A stretch of 64,000 bases of DNA, taken from Pelistega europaea (lineage in GTDB: Bacteria > Pseudomonadota > Gammaproteobacteria > Burkholderiales > Burkholderiaceae_B). A program made the position numbers and the translations under genes. Positions within the stretch are counted from its first letter, which is position 1; each line of letters opens with the position of its first letter. The stretch is taken from the NCBI RefSeq assembly GCF_013133775.1, contig NZ_JABGBO010000009.1, positions 1 to 64,000 on the forward strand, given 5' to 3'. Of the stretch, positions 1 to 9,939 are shown in pieces. The notes under the pieces were generated by a model, which was not told where the DNA came from, searched no databases, and saw only the letters and a list, made by a program, of their open reading frames with translations.

Positions 1-244
1 CCTCACTATAACCAACACCAGCGCGGAAATCCATATCCATTTTCTCACCAACTGGCGTACTACCATACATACCAAGCAAGAAAGTATCTGCACTTAATGT
101 TTGTTGTGACGGTGAACCGATGCTACCCGCATGGTCATGACCATAACCTACCATCATACCTATACGTGTTTGGTTATAGCATACATGACCACCCGCTGCC
201 GCATAGTAACTCTCGTTACGGTAACCTGCTGCTCCACGATAATT
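1..244 (-). pseudogene. autotransporter beta-barrel fragment, out of frame with the upstream passenger
   Basis: On the minus strand a reading frame opens after a TAA at 245-247 and runs off the window start. Its translation begins NYRGAAGYRNESYYAAAGG and continues with GMMVGYGHDHAG and later FRAGVGYSE. These alternating aromatic and glycine-rich strands are typical of an autotransporter outer-membrane barrel. It is in a different frame from the passenger frame that ends at 216, and no start codon with a ribosome site precedes it. It therefore looks like the C-terminal part of the same gene, split by a frameshift or by a deletion that removed the rest of the passenger. The end of the gene lies outside the window. 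Confidence 0.7.
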
Positions 245-1331
245 TTAGATTAGTAGTGTTTGTCTCTAAAATAATATTTGCACTAGCAACATCACCCGTT
301 GCTTCGCCATTACCGAGTTGCAAAGTCCCTGCCTTAACTGTTGTATCGCCAACATAAGTATTATCGGCTGCTAAGATTAAATTACCTACTCCCTCTTTGG
401 TTAACGCACCTGTACCACTAATCGCCGCTGTAGCAGATTGCGTGTAATCACCACTTGCAGAAGTAATTAAGGTAGTACCGCCAGCACCGATATTGATAAT
501 ATCTGGCTTAGTACCTGTTAAGGTATTGAAATTCTTGAAAACACTTCCTGCTTTTGTAATGTCTAAGGTACCACCATCAATATTGACTTCGCCGTAAGTG
601 TTAGCGTTATCAGTATAAATCTCCCCTGTTGTAACTTTACCACCATTGGTAATATTTAAAACACCCGCACCATTAAAACCATTACCACTATCACCAACAG
701 CGATTGCTTGTGTTGCCGTAAGCGTTGAGCCAGATCCTGTCACCGTCACAAAGGAGTCGGTCCCTGTGGTACTAGCCCATGCCCCAATACCAACAGTTCC
801 GTTTGTAGTGACCGTACCACCATTTTGAACAGTCAACCATCCATAATTGGTTCGTCCAATCTCCAACCAGCCTCCACCAGTATGTTGTAGTTTCCCTCCA
901 TCCACTAATATTGAAGAGCCAGCAACTGCCTGAACAACAGCATCCGAGGGTGAGCTCGTCACACCACCAGCGTATGCAGTAATTTGAAGATTGCGGCCGG
1001 TAGCGTTCAAAACACCAGTGGATGTAATTGTATAATGCACCGCTCCATCATTAGGATACACTGGATCTCCCACCTTAATAGGGTTGGCAGTCATAGTTTT
1101 AGTACCGCTAATCGTTTCATATGTATCCACCGCACTTGCCTGCCCAGATACCAATGCCAAGCACGCGACTAACGGTGTCAATACAAACCAGCGTATGGAT
1201 TTTTTGGCTTCCTCTGTATGAGCTTCAATTCCTGCTAGTGATTTACGCTTACCTTTTGCTGTGGCTAGTTCAGACACACACTGCCACAATCCCAACGTTG
1301 CATTCCAAACCACACGATAAATTTTATTCAT
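216..1331 (-). CDS. ESPR-type autotransporter, N-terminal passenger part (frameshifted before the barrel)
   Basis: This is the N-terminal part of a type V secreted surface protein. Residues 1-30 match an extended signal peptide region (starts MNKIYRVVWN, ends in a GKRKS-like basic stretch). A hydrophobic signal core follows at about 48-66 (LTPLVACLALVSGQASA), with likely cleavage after ASA. The passenger is rich in G, T, N and S and carries autotransporter-associated beta-strand repeats (GAGVLNITNGGKV, TYVGDTTVKAGTLQLGNG). The frame then ends at a stop only about eight residues after the last recognisable passenger sequence, while barrel coding continues in another frame downstream. At 371 residues the passenger is shorter than in most relatives I know. 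The gene is probably inactive unless the frame is restored. The family call is strong; function is inferred. Confidence 0.8.
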   Translation of the reverse strand: MNKIYRVVWNATLGLWQCVSELATAKGKRKSLAGIEAHTEEAKKSIRWFVLTPLVACLALVSGQASAVDTYETISGTKTMTANPIKVGDPVYPNDGAVHYTITSTGVLNATGRNLQITAYAGGVTSSPSDAVVQAVAGSSILVDGGKLQHTGGGWLEIGRTNYGWLTVQNGGTVTTNGTVGIGAWASTTGTDSFVTVTGSGSTLTATQAIAVGDSGNGFNGAGVLNITNGGKVTTGEIYTDNANTYGEVNIDGGTLDITKAGSVFKNFNTLTGTKPDIINIGAGGTTLITSASGDYTQSATAAISGTGALTKEGVGNLILAADNTYVGDTTVKAGTLQLGNGEATGDVASANIILETNTTNLKLSWSSRLP

Positions 1332-1937
1332 AGACTTTATTCCTATTTAAAACACGCACTTCTCAAGATGCAACCTCATCAAGAGAAGGCTTGAACTAGC
1401 CACTAATGAAGGAAATTGAATCCATAACCTAGAAGTTATTCGCACATTCTAGGGAAGAATTAAAAGAAAAGGAATCTAAAGTGTGAGTATTTATCTTTGG
1501 ATTTACAATTCGTCTACCATCAAAAATAAAAAAATATATTTTTCAATAAGATGAAAACAAAATAAACCTTATCACGAAATATAAAACCAATACTTTGTCA
1601 CAAATCACATTGATGACTGTTGTTGTACAACTACGAAAAATAAAGTACAACAAACAATCGTTTGAATATTCTTATTTTTTATAAAAAAATCAATTTATTA
1701 TAATTCATTAAAGGAAATACGAATCCATCTCAATACGTTATTAAATAGTTCTTGCAATCCAAAAACTTCTCTGCGTTTTATTTTGTACTAATTATTCCTA
1801 TAACTCATTGTTATATCATTATTTTTTTAAAAATAATACTCCTCACCAACTAAAAAATAAAATCCAAGAAAATTTTTTCGAAAAGAAAATTATTTCCATA
1901 TTATTAATCTGATAATATCCCTCTATCTGCTTACACT
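1332..1937. other. AT-rich intergenic region upstream of the autotransporter
   Basis: About 600 bases with no credible gene in either strand. The region is much richer in A and T than its surroundings and contains many short A and T runs. One near-perfect palindrome sits at 1818-1837 (ATTATTTTT, two bases, AAAAATAAT). It presumably holds the promoter of the minus-strand autotransporter gene, but I cannot choose a -10/-35 pair with confidence because TATAAT-like strings are common here by composition alone. Confidence 0.5.
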
Positions 1938-1977
1938 AAAAAGGCTAGAAGAGACTTTCATCATCCTTTCTAGCCTT
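1938..1977 (-). terminator. rho-independent terminator of the quinone oxidoreductase gene
   Basis: AAGGCTAGAA at 1941-1950 pairs perfectly with TTCTAGCCTT at 1968-1977, a 10-base-pair stem with a 17-base loop. Read on the minus strand the stem is followed by a run of five T. It lies about 30 bases past the stop of the minus-strand gene that ends at 2009. Confidence 0.75.
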
Positions 1978-2008
1978 GTTCAGTCATCCGTATTCGACTA
2001 ACTATACA

Positions 2009-2989
2009 TCAATCTAATGTGAGTACAGTAGACCCCGTAGTTTTACGTGCAGCCAAATCGGTATGCGCCTGTGCCACCTCACTCAATGGATAACGCTGGT
2101 CAATCACAATCTTAATATCCCCTGCCAATACATGAGCAAACAACTCATCCGCTGCTGCCTGCATTTTTTCCAAGGTATCAGTGTGGGTACTAACGGTAGG
2201 ACGGGTAACATACAATGAGCCTTTAGCAGCTAAGATACCTAAATTAACTCCAGTAACTGCGCCTGACGCATTACCATAACTTACCATTAGACCACGAGGA
2301 CGTAAACAATCAAGGGAAGTTTCCCAAGTATCCTTACCAACCCCATCATATACCACAGGTAACTTAGCGCCATTGGTAAGTTCCAATACACGTTCCACCA
2401 CATTTTCGCGACTATAGTTAATGGTTTCCCAAGCACCATATTGCTTAGCTAAAGCCGCTTTTTCATCGGTGGAAACAGTACCAATCAGATTCACACCCAA
2501 GGCCTTTGCCCATTGACAAGCAATCAACCCCACTCCACCTGCTGCTGCATGGAATAAGATGGTTTCTCCTTTTTCTAAACGATAAGTTTGGCGAAAAAGG
2601 TACTGCACAGTTAGACCTTTAAGCATCATTGCTGCTGCTTCTTCAAAACCAATACCATCAGGCAATTTCACCACTTGACGCGCTGGCACATTACGCACCC
2701 CTGCATAAGCACCTAATGGACTCTGACCGTAGGCAACACGATCCCCCACTTTTAAGTGCTTCACATTACTGCCTACTGCGGCAACAACCCCAGCTCCCTC
2801 AAAACCCAAACCATGTGGCAGGGCTGCATCATATAGCCCTGTGCGGAAATAAATATCAATAAAATTTAACCCAACCGCTTTTTGCTGAATTTGAACCTCA
2901 TCGGCTGTTGGTGATGGCACCTCAATTTCTTCCAAACGTAACTGCTCTACACCTCCATGCGCATGCACTCGAACTGCTGTTGTTTTCAT
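2009..2989 (-). CDS. NADPH:quinone oxidoreductase (zinc-independent MDR family)
   Basis: Medium-chain dehydrogenase/reductase of the quinone oxidoreductase (zeta-crystallin) branch, expected to reduce quinones with NADPH in the cytoplasm. The 326-residue length is usual. The N-terminal GroES-like half includes LNFIDIYFRTGLY and GFEGAGVV, the latter lacking the zinc ligands of alcohol dehydrogenases. The nucleotide-binding motif HAAAGGVG is at about residue 150. The start ATG has a good ribosome site (AAGGAG). A divergent MarR-type regulator gene begins 167 bases upstream, so regulation by that protein is a reasonable guess. A clear terminator follows. The family is certain; the natural substrate is not. 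Confidence 0.9.
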   Translation of the reverse strand: MKTTAVRVHAHGGVEQLRLEEIEVPSPTADEVQIQQKAVGLNFIDIYFRTGLYDAALPHGLGFEGAGVVAAVGSNVKHLKVGDRVAYGQSPLGAYAGVRNVPARQVVKLPDGIGFEEAAAMMLKGLTVQYLFRQTYRLEKGETILFHAAAGGVGLIACQWAKALGVNLIGTVSTDEKAALAKQYGAWETINYSRENVVERVLELTNGAKLPVVYDGVGKDTWETSLDCLRPRGLMVSYGNASGAVTGVNLGILAAKGSLYVTRPTVSTHTDTLEKMQAAADELFAHVLAGDIKIVIDQRYPLSEVAQAHTDLAARKTTGSTVLTLD

Positions 2990-3156
2990 AAAAAAACTCC
3001 TTGCTAATAGATGATACTAGTGAGTTTAACAAAAATACATTACAATAGAAACAACAGATATTGCCTAGGCAGGCATTTGCGATTACTTATCCCTATTTGA
3101 TTTATCTGTATTTTTGAACAACTTTTGATACTCCTTGGTTTATTCTATTATCTACC

Positions 3157-3669
3157 ATGTTTTATGATTACAAAAACTGTCCTGAATCACTAGAAAACCC
3201 CTTAAGCAATCTGGGTTATCTCATCAAGATGTTACAGGAAACTATGTCGCAACAACTAGAAGATCAAATGAAAGAATTTGAACTTACAGCTGCCCAGTGG
3301 CACCCCTTGATTATTATTGATTTACAACAAGCTCGCACACCTGCACAGGTAGCACGCTTAATTAATGTAGATACAGGGGCGACAACACGCATCCTAGATA
3401 GATTGGAGCAAAAGGGCTTTATCAAACGTGTTCGCTCTACTGAAGACAGGCGTGTGGTACATCTTCATCTGACTGAAAAAGGTTCAAATGTTACCAAGAA
3501 ATTAATGCCTGCTGTGGAACTAATTCTTAACAAGGCATTAGAGAGATTCACAAACGAAGAATTTGAACTTTATAAAAAGCTCACCATGAAAATGTTAGTA
3601 AACTTAAATCCCTCTGAGGTTGAGTGTATTCGTAGGGATACAGCTACATTATGTGCAAGACCGAACTAA
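3157..3669 (+). CDS. MarR family transcriptional regulator
   Basis: A 170-residue winged-helix regulator. The MarR core runs from about residue 20 to 150: a recognition-helix region AQVARLINVDTGATTRILDRL, then the wing with the family's DR signature (RSTEDRRVVHLHLTEKG). Such proteins bind palindromic operators as dimers and usually release DNA on binding phenolic ligands or on oxidation. The gene is divergent from the quinone oxidoreductase at 2009-2989, a common arrangement when the regulator controls its neighbour. No strong ribosome site precedes the ATG. The C-terminal tail (about 150-170) with two cysteines is not part of the core domain. The ligand is unknown. Confidence 0.88.
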   Translation: MFYDYKNCPESLENPLSNLGYLIKMLQETMSQQLEDQMKEFELTAAQWHPLIIIDLQQARTPAQVARLINVDTGATTRILDRLEQKGFIKRVRSTEDRRVVHLHLTEKGSNVTKKLMPAVELILNKALERFTNEEFELYKKLTMKMLVNLNPSEVECIRRDTATLCARPN

Positions 3670-3794
3670 CTACCCTCCTTATCTAAGGCAGGAAATTCCC
3701 TTAAAATTTGCATCCAATTTTTTGGTGAGAAGCCGGCACAATAAAGAGGGTATTTTATGAAAATTCAGTTTTGTTAGTTCAACAACAATGTCGA

Positions 3795-4121
3795 CTATTC
3801 AATCTCTTTAACTGAATTTGTACCATTCGCCTTTTCTAATTCCTCACGAATGGCTTTTAAGTTGTCATGGTTATGGAAGAAAGCAATCACTGTTTCATAA
3901 CCTATACGGATGAATAAAATACTCAATGGTAAAATAACAAGAATTCCTAGTAAGAATAAAAGAATGGTTCCAACAGCCCCCAATCTCATCGCTGCACCGA
4001 AACCAAATGAGTAAACCACTGTACCAATAACAGTTATTACTAGGTGGATACGATAAACAATAAGAATGATAGACGGGGCAATAAACTTATCCAACCGCCA
4101 AAGCTTCCCTAAAAAGTTCAT
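3795..4121 (-). CDS. DUF4282 domain-containing small membrane protein
   Basis: Small integral membrane protein of about 108 residues that resembles the DUF4282 family. After the N-terminal MNFLGKLWRLDKF come two long hydrophobic stretches, about residues 15-40 and 48-80, then a charged C-terminal tail rich in K and E. I chose the ATG at 4119-4121 because GAGGAAA lies seven to eight bases upstream. An upstream TTG at 4136 would overlap that ribosome site and is less likely. Function is not known; members are predicted inner-membrane proteins. It stands alone between the MarR gene and the HerA-like gene. Confidence 0.75.
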   Translation of the reverse strand: MNFLGKLWRLDKFIAPSIILIVYRIHLVITVIGTVVYSFGFGAAMRLGAVGTILLFLLGILVILPLSILFIRIGYETVIAFFHNHDNLKAIREELEKANGTNSVKEIE

Positions 4122-4258
4122 ATAATATTTCCTCAAAAAAATAACAAATAATAAGCGATTGTGAATATCCGCAACTAAATGCAGATATTCACAACATTAT
4201 TATTCTATCATTTATTTCATAAGGTTATATTACAATCACGTCATATTACAACTATTAT

Positions 4259-5737
4259 TTAACGCCTTTTACCAATTAAAGACCCCAATACCCCACGTAA
4301 TAATTGACGTGCCATGTTACGAGCCTCACTCTTAATCACTTGCTGTACCAAACCATCATGTTTACCTCCTCGTGGTCCCGTACTACCCCACAGCACGTCT
4401 TTCACTGTACCAAGCAGACCTCCGCCACCATCGTCAGATTGTTTTTCTACTGAAATTTGTTCTGCACGTTTTTGTAAAACCTCATAGGCAGACTCCCGAT
4501 CCAAGGTACGTTCATATTTGCCTGCAAGAGAAGAAGATTGACGCAATGCTTGACGCTCAGCCTCAGTAACAGGACCGATGCGGCTTGCTGGAGGCATCAT
4601 CCAAGCCCGTTGAGTAATGCTGGGAATACCTTTCTCATCTAGACAAGATACCAATGCTTCCCCCACGCCCAACTCTGTAATTGCCTGTACAATATCTAAT
4701 TCCGGATTAGGACGCATAGTATCAGCAGCAGTTTTCACGGCTTTTTGATCTCGGGGCGTAAATGCACGTAAGGCGTGTTGAATACGATTACCTAGCTGAC
4801 CCAATACATTATCAGGAATATCAAGAGGATTTTGTGTTACAAAATACACCCCTACCCCTTTAGAGCGCACAAGACGAACAATCTGCTCAATACGTTCAAT
4901 AAGAACTTTTGGAGCATCATCGAATAATAAATGAGCCTCATCAAAGAAAAACACAAACTTAGGCTTGTCTAAATCACCCACCTCTGGCAAGGTTTCATAC
5001 AACTCTGCTAGCAACCATAATAAGAAAGTTGAATAAAGTTTTGGGGACTGCATCAATTTGTCAGCAGCAAGAATATTCACTACACCTTGACCGTTGCTAT
5101 CAACACGCATCAAGTCATAGATGTCTAGCATTGGTTCGCCAAAAAATAGGTTTCCGCCCTGCCCCTCAACCTCTAATAAAGCACGTTGAATAGCCCCTAC
5201 TGAGGCGGCAGAGACATTGCCATAGTTCTGACGCAACTCCGCAGCTCGCTCACTTACATACTGTAACATCGCACGCAAATCTTTCAGGTCAAGAATCAAC
5301 TGCCCTTCATCATCCGCCAGTTTAAAAACAATATTTAGCACCCCAGTCTGGGTATCATTCAAACCCAGTACTCGTGACAATAACAATGGCCCCATATCAC
5401 TGATAGTCGCTCGTACTGGATGTCCTTGTTCTCCAAACACATCCCACAGTACTACAGGGCAACCTGCAAAATCTGGCATAGGAAGACCTTTTTCCTCAAG
5501 ACGTGTCACCAACTTTGGTGAGGCCTGCCCTGCTTGTGAGACTCCTGTCAAATCCCCCTTGATATCCGCCATAAATACAGGCACACCTTGTTGAGAAAAT
5601 GCCTGAGCTAATACTTGTAAAGAAACTGTTTTTCCTGTCCCTGTCGCTCCAGTGATACAACCATGACGATTAGCGTATTGCGGGAGTAAAAAAACCTCGT
5701 GAGCCTTATTTTTTGCTAAAAGAATGGGATTTGCCAT
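4259..5737 (-). CDS. HerA-like ATPase (DUF853 / YjgR family)
   Basis: A 492-residue cytoplasmic P-loop ATPase of the helicase HerA C-terminal-like (DUF853) family. Walker A GATGTGKT lies near residue 30, in a context ([15 protein letters not shown]) typical of the family. Walker [13 protein letters not shown] lies near residue 265, and [13 protein letters not shown] follows about 40 residues later. The C-terminus ends in a basic segment (GSLIGKRR) after a glycine-rich linker. The ribosome site AGGAAAG precedes the ATG. The biological role of YjgR-type proteins is not established; HerA relatives translocate on DNA. No nuclease partner (NurA) lies nearby, so I do not infer an end-resection or defence role. 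Confidence 0.87.
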   Translation of the reverse strand: MANPILLAKNKAHEVFLLPQYANRHGCITGATGTGKTVSLQVLAQAFSQQGVPVFMADIKGDLTGVSQAGQASPKLVTRLEEKGLPMPDFAGCPVVLWDVFGEQGHPVRATISDMGPLLLSRVLGLNDTQTGVLNIVFKLADDEGQLILDLKDLRAMLQYVSERAAELRQNYGNVSAASVGAIQRALLEVEGQGGNLFFGEPMLDIYDLMRVDSNGQGVVNILAADKLMQSPKLYSTFLLWLLAELYETLPEVGDLDKPKFVFFFDEAHLLFDDAPKVLIERIEQIVRLVRSKGVGVYFVTQNPLDIPDNVLGQLGNRIQHALRAFTPRDQKAVKTAADTMRPNPELDIVQAITELGVGEALVSCLDEKGIPSITQRAWMMPPASRIGPVTEAERQALRQSSSLAGKYERTLDRESAYEVLQKRAEQISVEKQSDDGGGGLLGTVKDVLWGSTGPRGGKHDGLVQQVIKSEARNMARQLLRGVLGSLIGKRR

Positions 5738-5915
5738 ATGTAAACTTTCCTAACAATGAAAAGAATGACCACATTATCCAAACACATTGATTTCTTAAAA
5801 CTCTCCTATATTAGAACAAGCATCAATCCTCTGTCTAGATGTGGTTATGTCTGCTGTTGATAAAACGCTATTATTCAAAAAACACTTTATTTTATAAAAA
5901 AGATAAGTCAAGTCT

Positions 5916-5924
5916 TGTTAAAAT
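5916..5924 (+). promoter_or_regulatory. extended -10 promoter element upstream of yebC
   Basis: TGTTAAAAT at 5916-5924 reads as an extended -10 (TG, one base, TAAAAT). It lies about 80 bases before the yebC ATG. No good -35 is visible. The same nine-base string precedes pyrD, mfd and serB, which supports its being a promoter element. Confidence 0.5.
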
Positions 5925-6002
5925 ATGCGTTTAATCTTTAATTTTAATCAACATTTTCAGGGAGTACTGTAAGTATCCCTTTTTATATGAGTAGAGAAAA
6001 TT

Positions 6003-6737
6003 ATGGCTGGTCATAGTAAATGGGCAAATATTCAACACCGTAAAGGTCGCCAAGACGCTAAACGCGGTAAACTTTGGACAAAAATCATTCGTGAAATCCA
6101 AGTCGCTGCACGTGCTGGTGGTGCTGATCCCAATGCCAATCCAGCATTACGCCTAGCATGGGATAAAGCAATGGCAGCTAATATGCCTAAAGACAACATT
6201 ATGCGAGCAATCCAACGTGGAGCAGGTGGTGCTGATGGAGAAAACTACGAGAGTATCCGCTACGAAGGCTATGGTCCAGCAGGTGCAGCAGTCATCATTG
6301 ATTGTATGACAGATAACCGTACACGTACCGTTTCTGATGTACGCCATGCGTTGACAAAATTCGGGGGTAACTTAGGTCAAGATGGTTCTGTTGCCTTTAT
6401 GTTCAAGCACTGCGGTCAATTTATCTATGCTCCAGGTAGTGACGAAGAAAAAATTATGGAAGCTGCACTAGAAGCAGGAGCTGAGGATGTTATCACTGAT
6501 GAAGAAGGCGTTATCGAAGTGATTTGTGCTCCTAGTGACTATACTCAGGTCAAAGATGCCTTACATGCGGCAGGCCTTATTCCTGAAGTTGAAGCTATCG
6601 TGATGAAACCTCTCAATGAGACTTTCTTAGAGGGTGATGATGCAGTTAAAATGCAGAAAATCCTTGATATGCTCGAAGGTCTAGACGATGTCCAAGAAGT
6701 ACATACCACCGCAGTATTTGACGAAGCGGATGAGTAA
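6003..6737 (+). CDS. yebC: YebC/PmpR family regulatory protein
   Basis: A 244-residue protein of the YebC/PmpR (TACO1-like) family. It begins with the family signature [18 protein letters not shown] and has the usual three-domain length of 240-250 residues. Members have been described as transcriptional regulators and more recently as translation factors that ease ribosome pausing; which applies here cannot be told. The middle part ([20 protein letters not shown]) and the acidic C-terminus are typical. It is the first gene of a plus-strand run with purD, but a hairpin at 6746-6770 separates the two. An extended -10 element lies at 5916. Confidence 0.95.
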   Translation: MAGHSKWANIQHRKGRQDAKRGKLWTKIIREIQVAARAGGADPNANPALRLAWDKAMAANMPKDNIMRAIQRGAGGADGENYESIRYEGYGPAGAAVIIDCMTDNRTRTVSDVRHALTKFGGNLGQDGSVAFMFKHCGQFIYAPGSDEEKIMEAALEAGAEDVITDEEGVIEVICAPSDYTQVKDALHAAGLIPEVEAIVMKPLNETFLEGDDAVKMQKILDMLEGLDDVQEVHTTAVFDEADE

Positions 6738-6745
6738 GAATGATT

Positions 6746-6771
6746 AGGCTATCTTAATGAGGTAGCCTTTA
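6746..6771 (+). terminator. hairpin between yebC and purD, probable weak terminator
   Basis: AGGCTATC at 6746-6753 pairs with GGTAGCCT at 6761-6768 (one G-T pair) around a seven-base loop. It is followed by only a short T run. It may attenuate read-through from yebC into purD. Confidence 0.5.
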
Positions 6772-6803
6772 TCATACATTGACAATTAATCAAAGGATTC
6801 CAA

Positions 6804-8084
6804 ATGAAAGTTCTTGTTGTTGGTAGTGGTGGTCGTGAGCATGCGATTGCATGGAAACTATCCCAATCTTCTCGTGTATCAACTGTTTATGTTGCCCCAG
6901 GCAATGGCGGTACCGCATTGACATCTTCTTTACAAAATATCGCTATTTCTAAAAAAGAAGAGTTAGCTCAGTTTGCCCAAAATAACGGTATTGCTTTTAC
7001 AGTAGTAGGACCAGAAGCCCCTCTAGCAGATGGCATTGTGGACTTATTTCGTGCAAAGGGTTTAGCAATTTTTGGTCCTACACAAGCTGCCGCCCAACTC
7101 GAGAGCTCTAAAGACTTTGCCAAGGCATTTTTAACTCGTCATGGGATTCCTACAGCAGCTTATGCAACTTTTACAGATACTACCGCAGCTCATCATTATG
7201 TTGATGAGCAAGGAGCTCCTATCGTGATTAAGGCCGATGGTCTTGCTGCAGGCAAGGGAGTTGTCGTTGCCGAGACACTTGAACAAGCCCACAAAGCTAT
7301 CGATGATATGCTTGGCGGTGGCAAGCTAGGGGCTGCAGGGGCCCGTGTAGTCATTGAAGGCTTTCTCAAGGGCGAAGAAGCTAGCTTTATCGTGATGGTT
7401 GATGGTAAAAACGTGCTTCCCCTGGCCAGTAGCCAAGATCACAAGCGTCAACTTGATCATGATCAGGGTCCAAATACAGGTGGTATGGGTGCTTATTCCC
7501 CTGCCCCTATTGTGACAGATGTGCTGCATGACCGCATTATGAGAGAAATCATTCTCCCGACGGTTCAAGGAATGGCTGATGATGGCATTGTATTTACTGG
7601 TTTTTTATATGCTGGATTAATGATTGATAAAGGAGATGATGCCACACGCCCTATCAATGTGCTCGAATTTAACTGCCGCATGGGTGACCCAGAGACTCAA
7701 CCTATTATGATGCGTATTCGCAATGATTTTGCAGATGTCATTGAAAAAGCTATTGCCGGCAAGTTAGACCAAGCCCATATTGATTGGGACCCTCGTACAA
7801 CCTTGGGGGTAGTGATGGCAGCAGAGAACTACCCTGCCTCTCCTCGCACAGGAGACGTTATCACAGGCATACCTGCTGCAACAGCTGATTGCGTAACATT
7901 CCATGCTGGCACCAAATTAGATGGTGATACGTTGCGTACCAGTGGTGGTCGTGTATTATGTGTAACAGCTATCGGTGACACTGTGGAGTTAGCACGTAAA
8001 ACTGCCTATGATACTGTGGCTCAAATTCATTTTGATGGTGCCCAATATCGTAAAGATATTGCTTGGCGTGCATTAAAGAAATAG
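6804..8084 (+). CDS. purD: phosphoribosylamine--glycine ligase (GAR synthetase)
   Basis: Joins glycine to 5-phosphoribosylamine with ATP, the second step of purine synthesis, in the cytoplasm. At 426 residues it has the normal length. N-terminal MKVLVVGSGGREHAIAWKL is the PurD signature. The ATP-grasp region includes VIKADGLAAGKGVVV near residue 140. The central PurD motif GPNTGGMGAYSP is near 225 and the metal-binding segment FNCRMGDPETQ is near 290. The ATG has AAAGGA upstream. In Bordetella, as I recall, hemF lies between purD and nadD; here nadD follows after only 43 bases. Confidence 0.97.
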   Translation: MKVLVVGSGGREHAIAWKLSQSSRVSTVYVAPGNGGTALTSSLQNIAISKKEELAQFAQNNGIAFTVVGPEAPLADGIVDLFRAKGLAIFGPTQAAAQLESSKDFAKAFLTRHGIPTAAYATFTDTTAAHHYVDEQGAPIVIKADGLAAGKGVVVAETLEQAHKAIDDMLGGGKLGAAGARVVIEGFLKGEEASFIVMVDGKNVLPLASSQDHKRQLDHDQGPNTGGMGAYSPAPIVTDVLHDRIMREIILPTVQGMADDGIVFTGFLYAGLMIDKGDDATRPINVLEFNCRMGDPETQPIMMRIRNDFADVIEKAIAGKLDQAHIDWDPRTTLGVVMAAENYPASPRTGDVITGIPAATADCVTFHAGTKLDGDTLRTSGGRVLCVTAIGDTVELARKTAYDTVAQIHFDGAQYRKDIAWRALKK

Positions 8085-8127
8085 TCCTTTATACCCATTG
8101 TGTATTTGATATGTCAGAGTAACGTTT

Positions 8128-8736
8128 ATGACAACATCAAAACATAAAATTGGTTTACTTGGCGGTAGTTTTAACCCTATCCACTTGGCACACATCCGAT
8201 TAGCAACTACCGCCTTGCAGCAGCTTTCTTTAGATGAAGTGCAATTAATTCCTGCTGGACAACCTTGGCAAAAGGCACCTCTTGCTGTTAGTAGTGAACA
8301 ACGCCTCGCCATGTTAAAGATTGCTATAAAAGGAATCGCAGGGCTGCGTATTAACACCATAGAACTTGAGCGTAAAGGCCCTAGTTACACGATTGATACG
8401 CTAAGAGAGCTACCTCGCCAATCAGGAGAACGATACTATTGGCTAATGGGAACAGACCAGATTAATAATTTTTGCACTTGGCGAGCATGGCAAGAAATTC
8501 TTGACTACGTACAGCTGGTAGTCGCTAAACGTCCTGATTATGCGTTTACACCCCCAGTCGAATTGCTCACTGTTTTGCAACAAAAGAGATGTAATTTAAT
8601 CTTTCTGAATATGCCAGAGATTGATTTATCCTCGACAGCTGTACGTCAGAAGTTACTTGACCATGCACCAGTAGACAATTTACTAAATCCTGCAGTATTG
8701 GCATATATCCAAGCACATAAGCTGTATTATGATTAA
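8128..8736 (+). CDS. nadD: nicotinate-nucleotide adenylyltransferase
   Basis: Transfers AMP from ATP to nicotinate mononucleotide, giving deamido-NAD in NAD synthesis. At 202 residues the length is usual. The nucleotidyltransferase motif is clear near the N-terminus: LGGSFNPIHLAHIRLA, in which the HxGH-type signature reads HLAH. The C-terminal DLSSTAVRQKL is the ISSTxxR-type motif. It lies 43 bases after purD and 31 bases before rsfS, so it is probably part of one transcript. The nadD-rsfS-rlmH order is widely conserved in proteobacteria. Confidence 0.95.
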   Translation: MTTSKHKIGLLGGSFNPIHLAHIRLATTALQQLSLDEVQLIPAGQPWQKAPLAVSSEQRLAMLKIAIKGIAGLRINTIELERKGPSYTIDTLRELPRQSGERYYWLMGTDQINNFCTWRAWQEILDYVQLVVAKRPDYAFTPPVELLTVLQQKRCNLIFLNMPEIDLSSTAVRQKLLDHAPVDNLLNPAVLAYIQAHKLYYD

Positions 8737-8767
8737 AATAACGACTTACTAATTTAACTTGTACATT

Positions 8768-9169
8768 ATGAATATTCAAAAACTACAACGTTTAGTTGTC
8801 GATGCGTTAGAGGATGTCAAAGCGCAAGACATTAAAGTATTTAACACCACACACCTAACTAGCCTCTTTGAACGAGTCATCATTGCTAGTGGTACATCTA
8901 ACCGTCAAACTCGTGCACTTGCTCGTAGTGTTATTGATGCTGTGCGTGCACATGATATTGAGATTATTGCACTAGAGGGAGAGGAAAGTGGAGAATGGGT
9001 ACTACTAGATATTGGTGATATTGTCATTCATTGTATGCAGCCTGCTATTCGTGCTTACTATGATCTTGAGTCTGTTTGGGGCGGTCGTCCAGTACGTATG
9101 AAACTTTTACCTCAGTCCACATCCTCTCAAAACAACGTTGTCTATGATGATTATGAAGAGGAAGAGTAA
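8768..9169 (+). CDS. rsfS: ribosome silencing factor RsfS
   Basis: Small protein of about 133 residues that binds ribosomal protein uL14 and blocks joining of the ribosomal subunits when nutrients are scarce. Family motifs are VVDALEDVKAQDI at the N-terminus, then IIASGTSNRQTRALA and the W-containing segment SGEWVLLDIGDIVIHCM. The C-terminal acidic tail (DDYEEEE) is common. I prefer the ATG at 8768 over a TTG three codons earlier. It sits between nadD and rlmH, the usual place. Confidence 0.94.
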   Translation: MNIQKLQRLVVDALEDVKAQDIKVFNTTHLTSLFERVIIASGTSNRQTRALARSVIDAVRAHDIEIIALEGEESGEWVLLDIGDIVIHCMQPAIRAYYDLESVWGGRPVRMKLLPQSTSSQNNVVYDDYEEEE

Positions 9170-9342
9170 TTGTTTACTCACATCTTCCAATGATGATAAA
9201 AGAATGATTCTCTCACTCATATCTTCTTACTACTCATAAAAACAGTACCATTACAGGCTTAAAATACCCTCGATAACGGGTATCTGTATACTACATTGGA
9301 CAAACCAGTACTTTTCATCATTCCCGTAAGGACTGATTTAAT

Positions 9343-9813
9343 ATGAAACTCTACGTGATTGCTGTTGGTAATCGTATGCCAAAATGGGTTGAAACAGCTT
9401 GGGAGGACTATGCCAAACGTATGCCAGCTGATTGTGCTATTGAGCTTAAAGAAATAAAACCTGAACCTCGTAGCAATGGGAAAACGCCAGAGCAAATGAT
9501 GCTAGCAGAGGCCAAACGCATTGAGGCAGCGCTTCCTACAAATGCCATTCGTGTTGTGCTTGATGAGCATGGTAAGGACATCACAACTGTTCAACTCGCC
9601 AAATATATTGAACAATGGAAGTTTAGTGGTCAAGATGTGGCAATCATTATCGGTGGACCAGATGGACTAGATGCAAGTATAAAGAATTCTGGCAATACCA
9701 AGTTGCGCTTATCTTCGCTCACACTTCCTCACCCTATGGTGCGAGTACTGTTGGCAGAACAACTCTATCGTGCTTGGAGTATTACGGTCAATCACCCCTA
9801 TCATCGTGCCTGA
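9343..9813 (+). CDS. rlmH: 23S rRNA pseudouridine-1915 N3-methyltransferase
   Basis: SPOUT-fold methyltransferase that adds a methyl group to pseudouridine 1915 of 23S rRNA on the assembled 70S ribosome, using S-adenosylmethionine. At 156 residues the length is exact for the family. The AdoMet knot motif IIGGPDGL is near residue 105, and the C-terminal [18 protein letters not shown] and HPYHR are family signatures. The ATG follows a GTAAGGA-like ribosome site. It is separated from rsfS by about 170 bases, so it may have its own promoter. Confidence 0.96.
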   Translation: MKLYVIAVGNRMPKWVETAWEDYAKRMPADCAIELKEIKPEPRSNGKTPEQMMLAEAKRIEAALPTNAIRVVLDEHGKDITTVQLAKYIEQWKFSGQDVAIIIGGPDGLDASIKNSGNTKLRLSSLTLPHPMVRVLLAEQLYRAWSITVNHPYHRA

Positions 9814-9939
9814 TAAACAGTTCTCTGCCTCATAAGAATCACCTTAGTAGCCAGGCAAAAACACAGACCCCAAAATGTTACTTCCTAGCTATTAATACCA
9901 TAATCCAATATTCTTAACTTGTAATTGCTTTACTAACCT

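Noticed and set aside
4259-5737. The HerA-like ATPase as part of a defence system.
   Set aside because: It has YjgR-family features and no nuclease or effector gene beside it.
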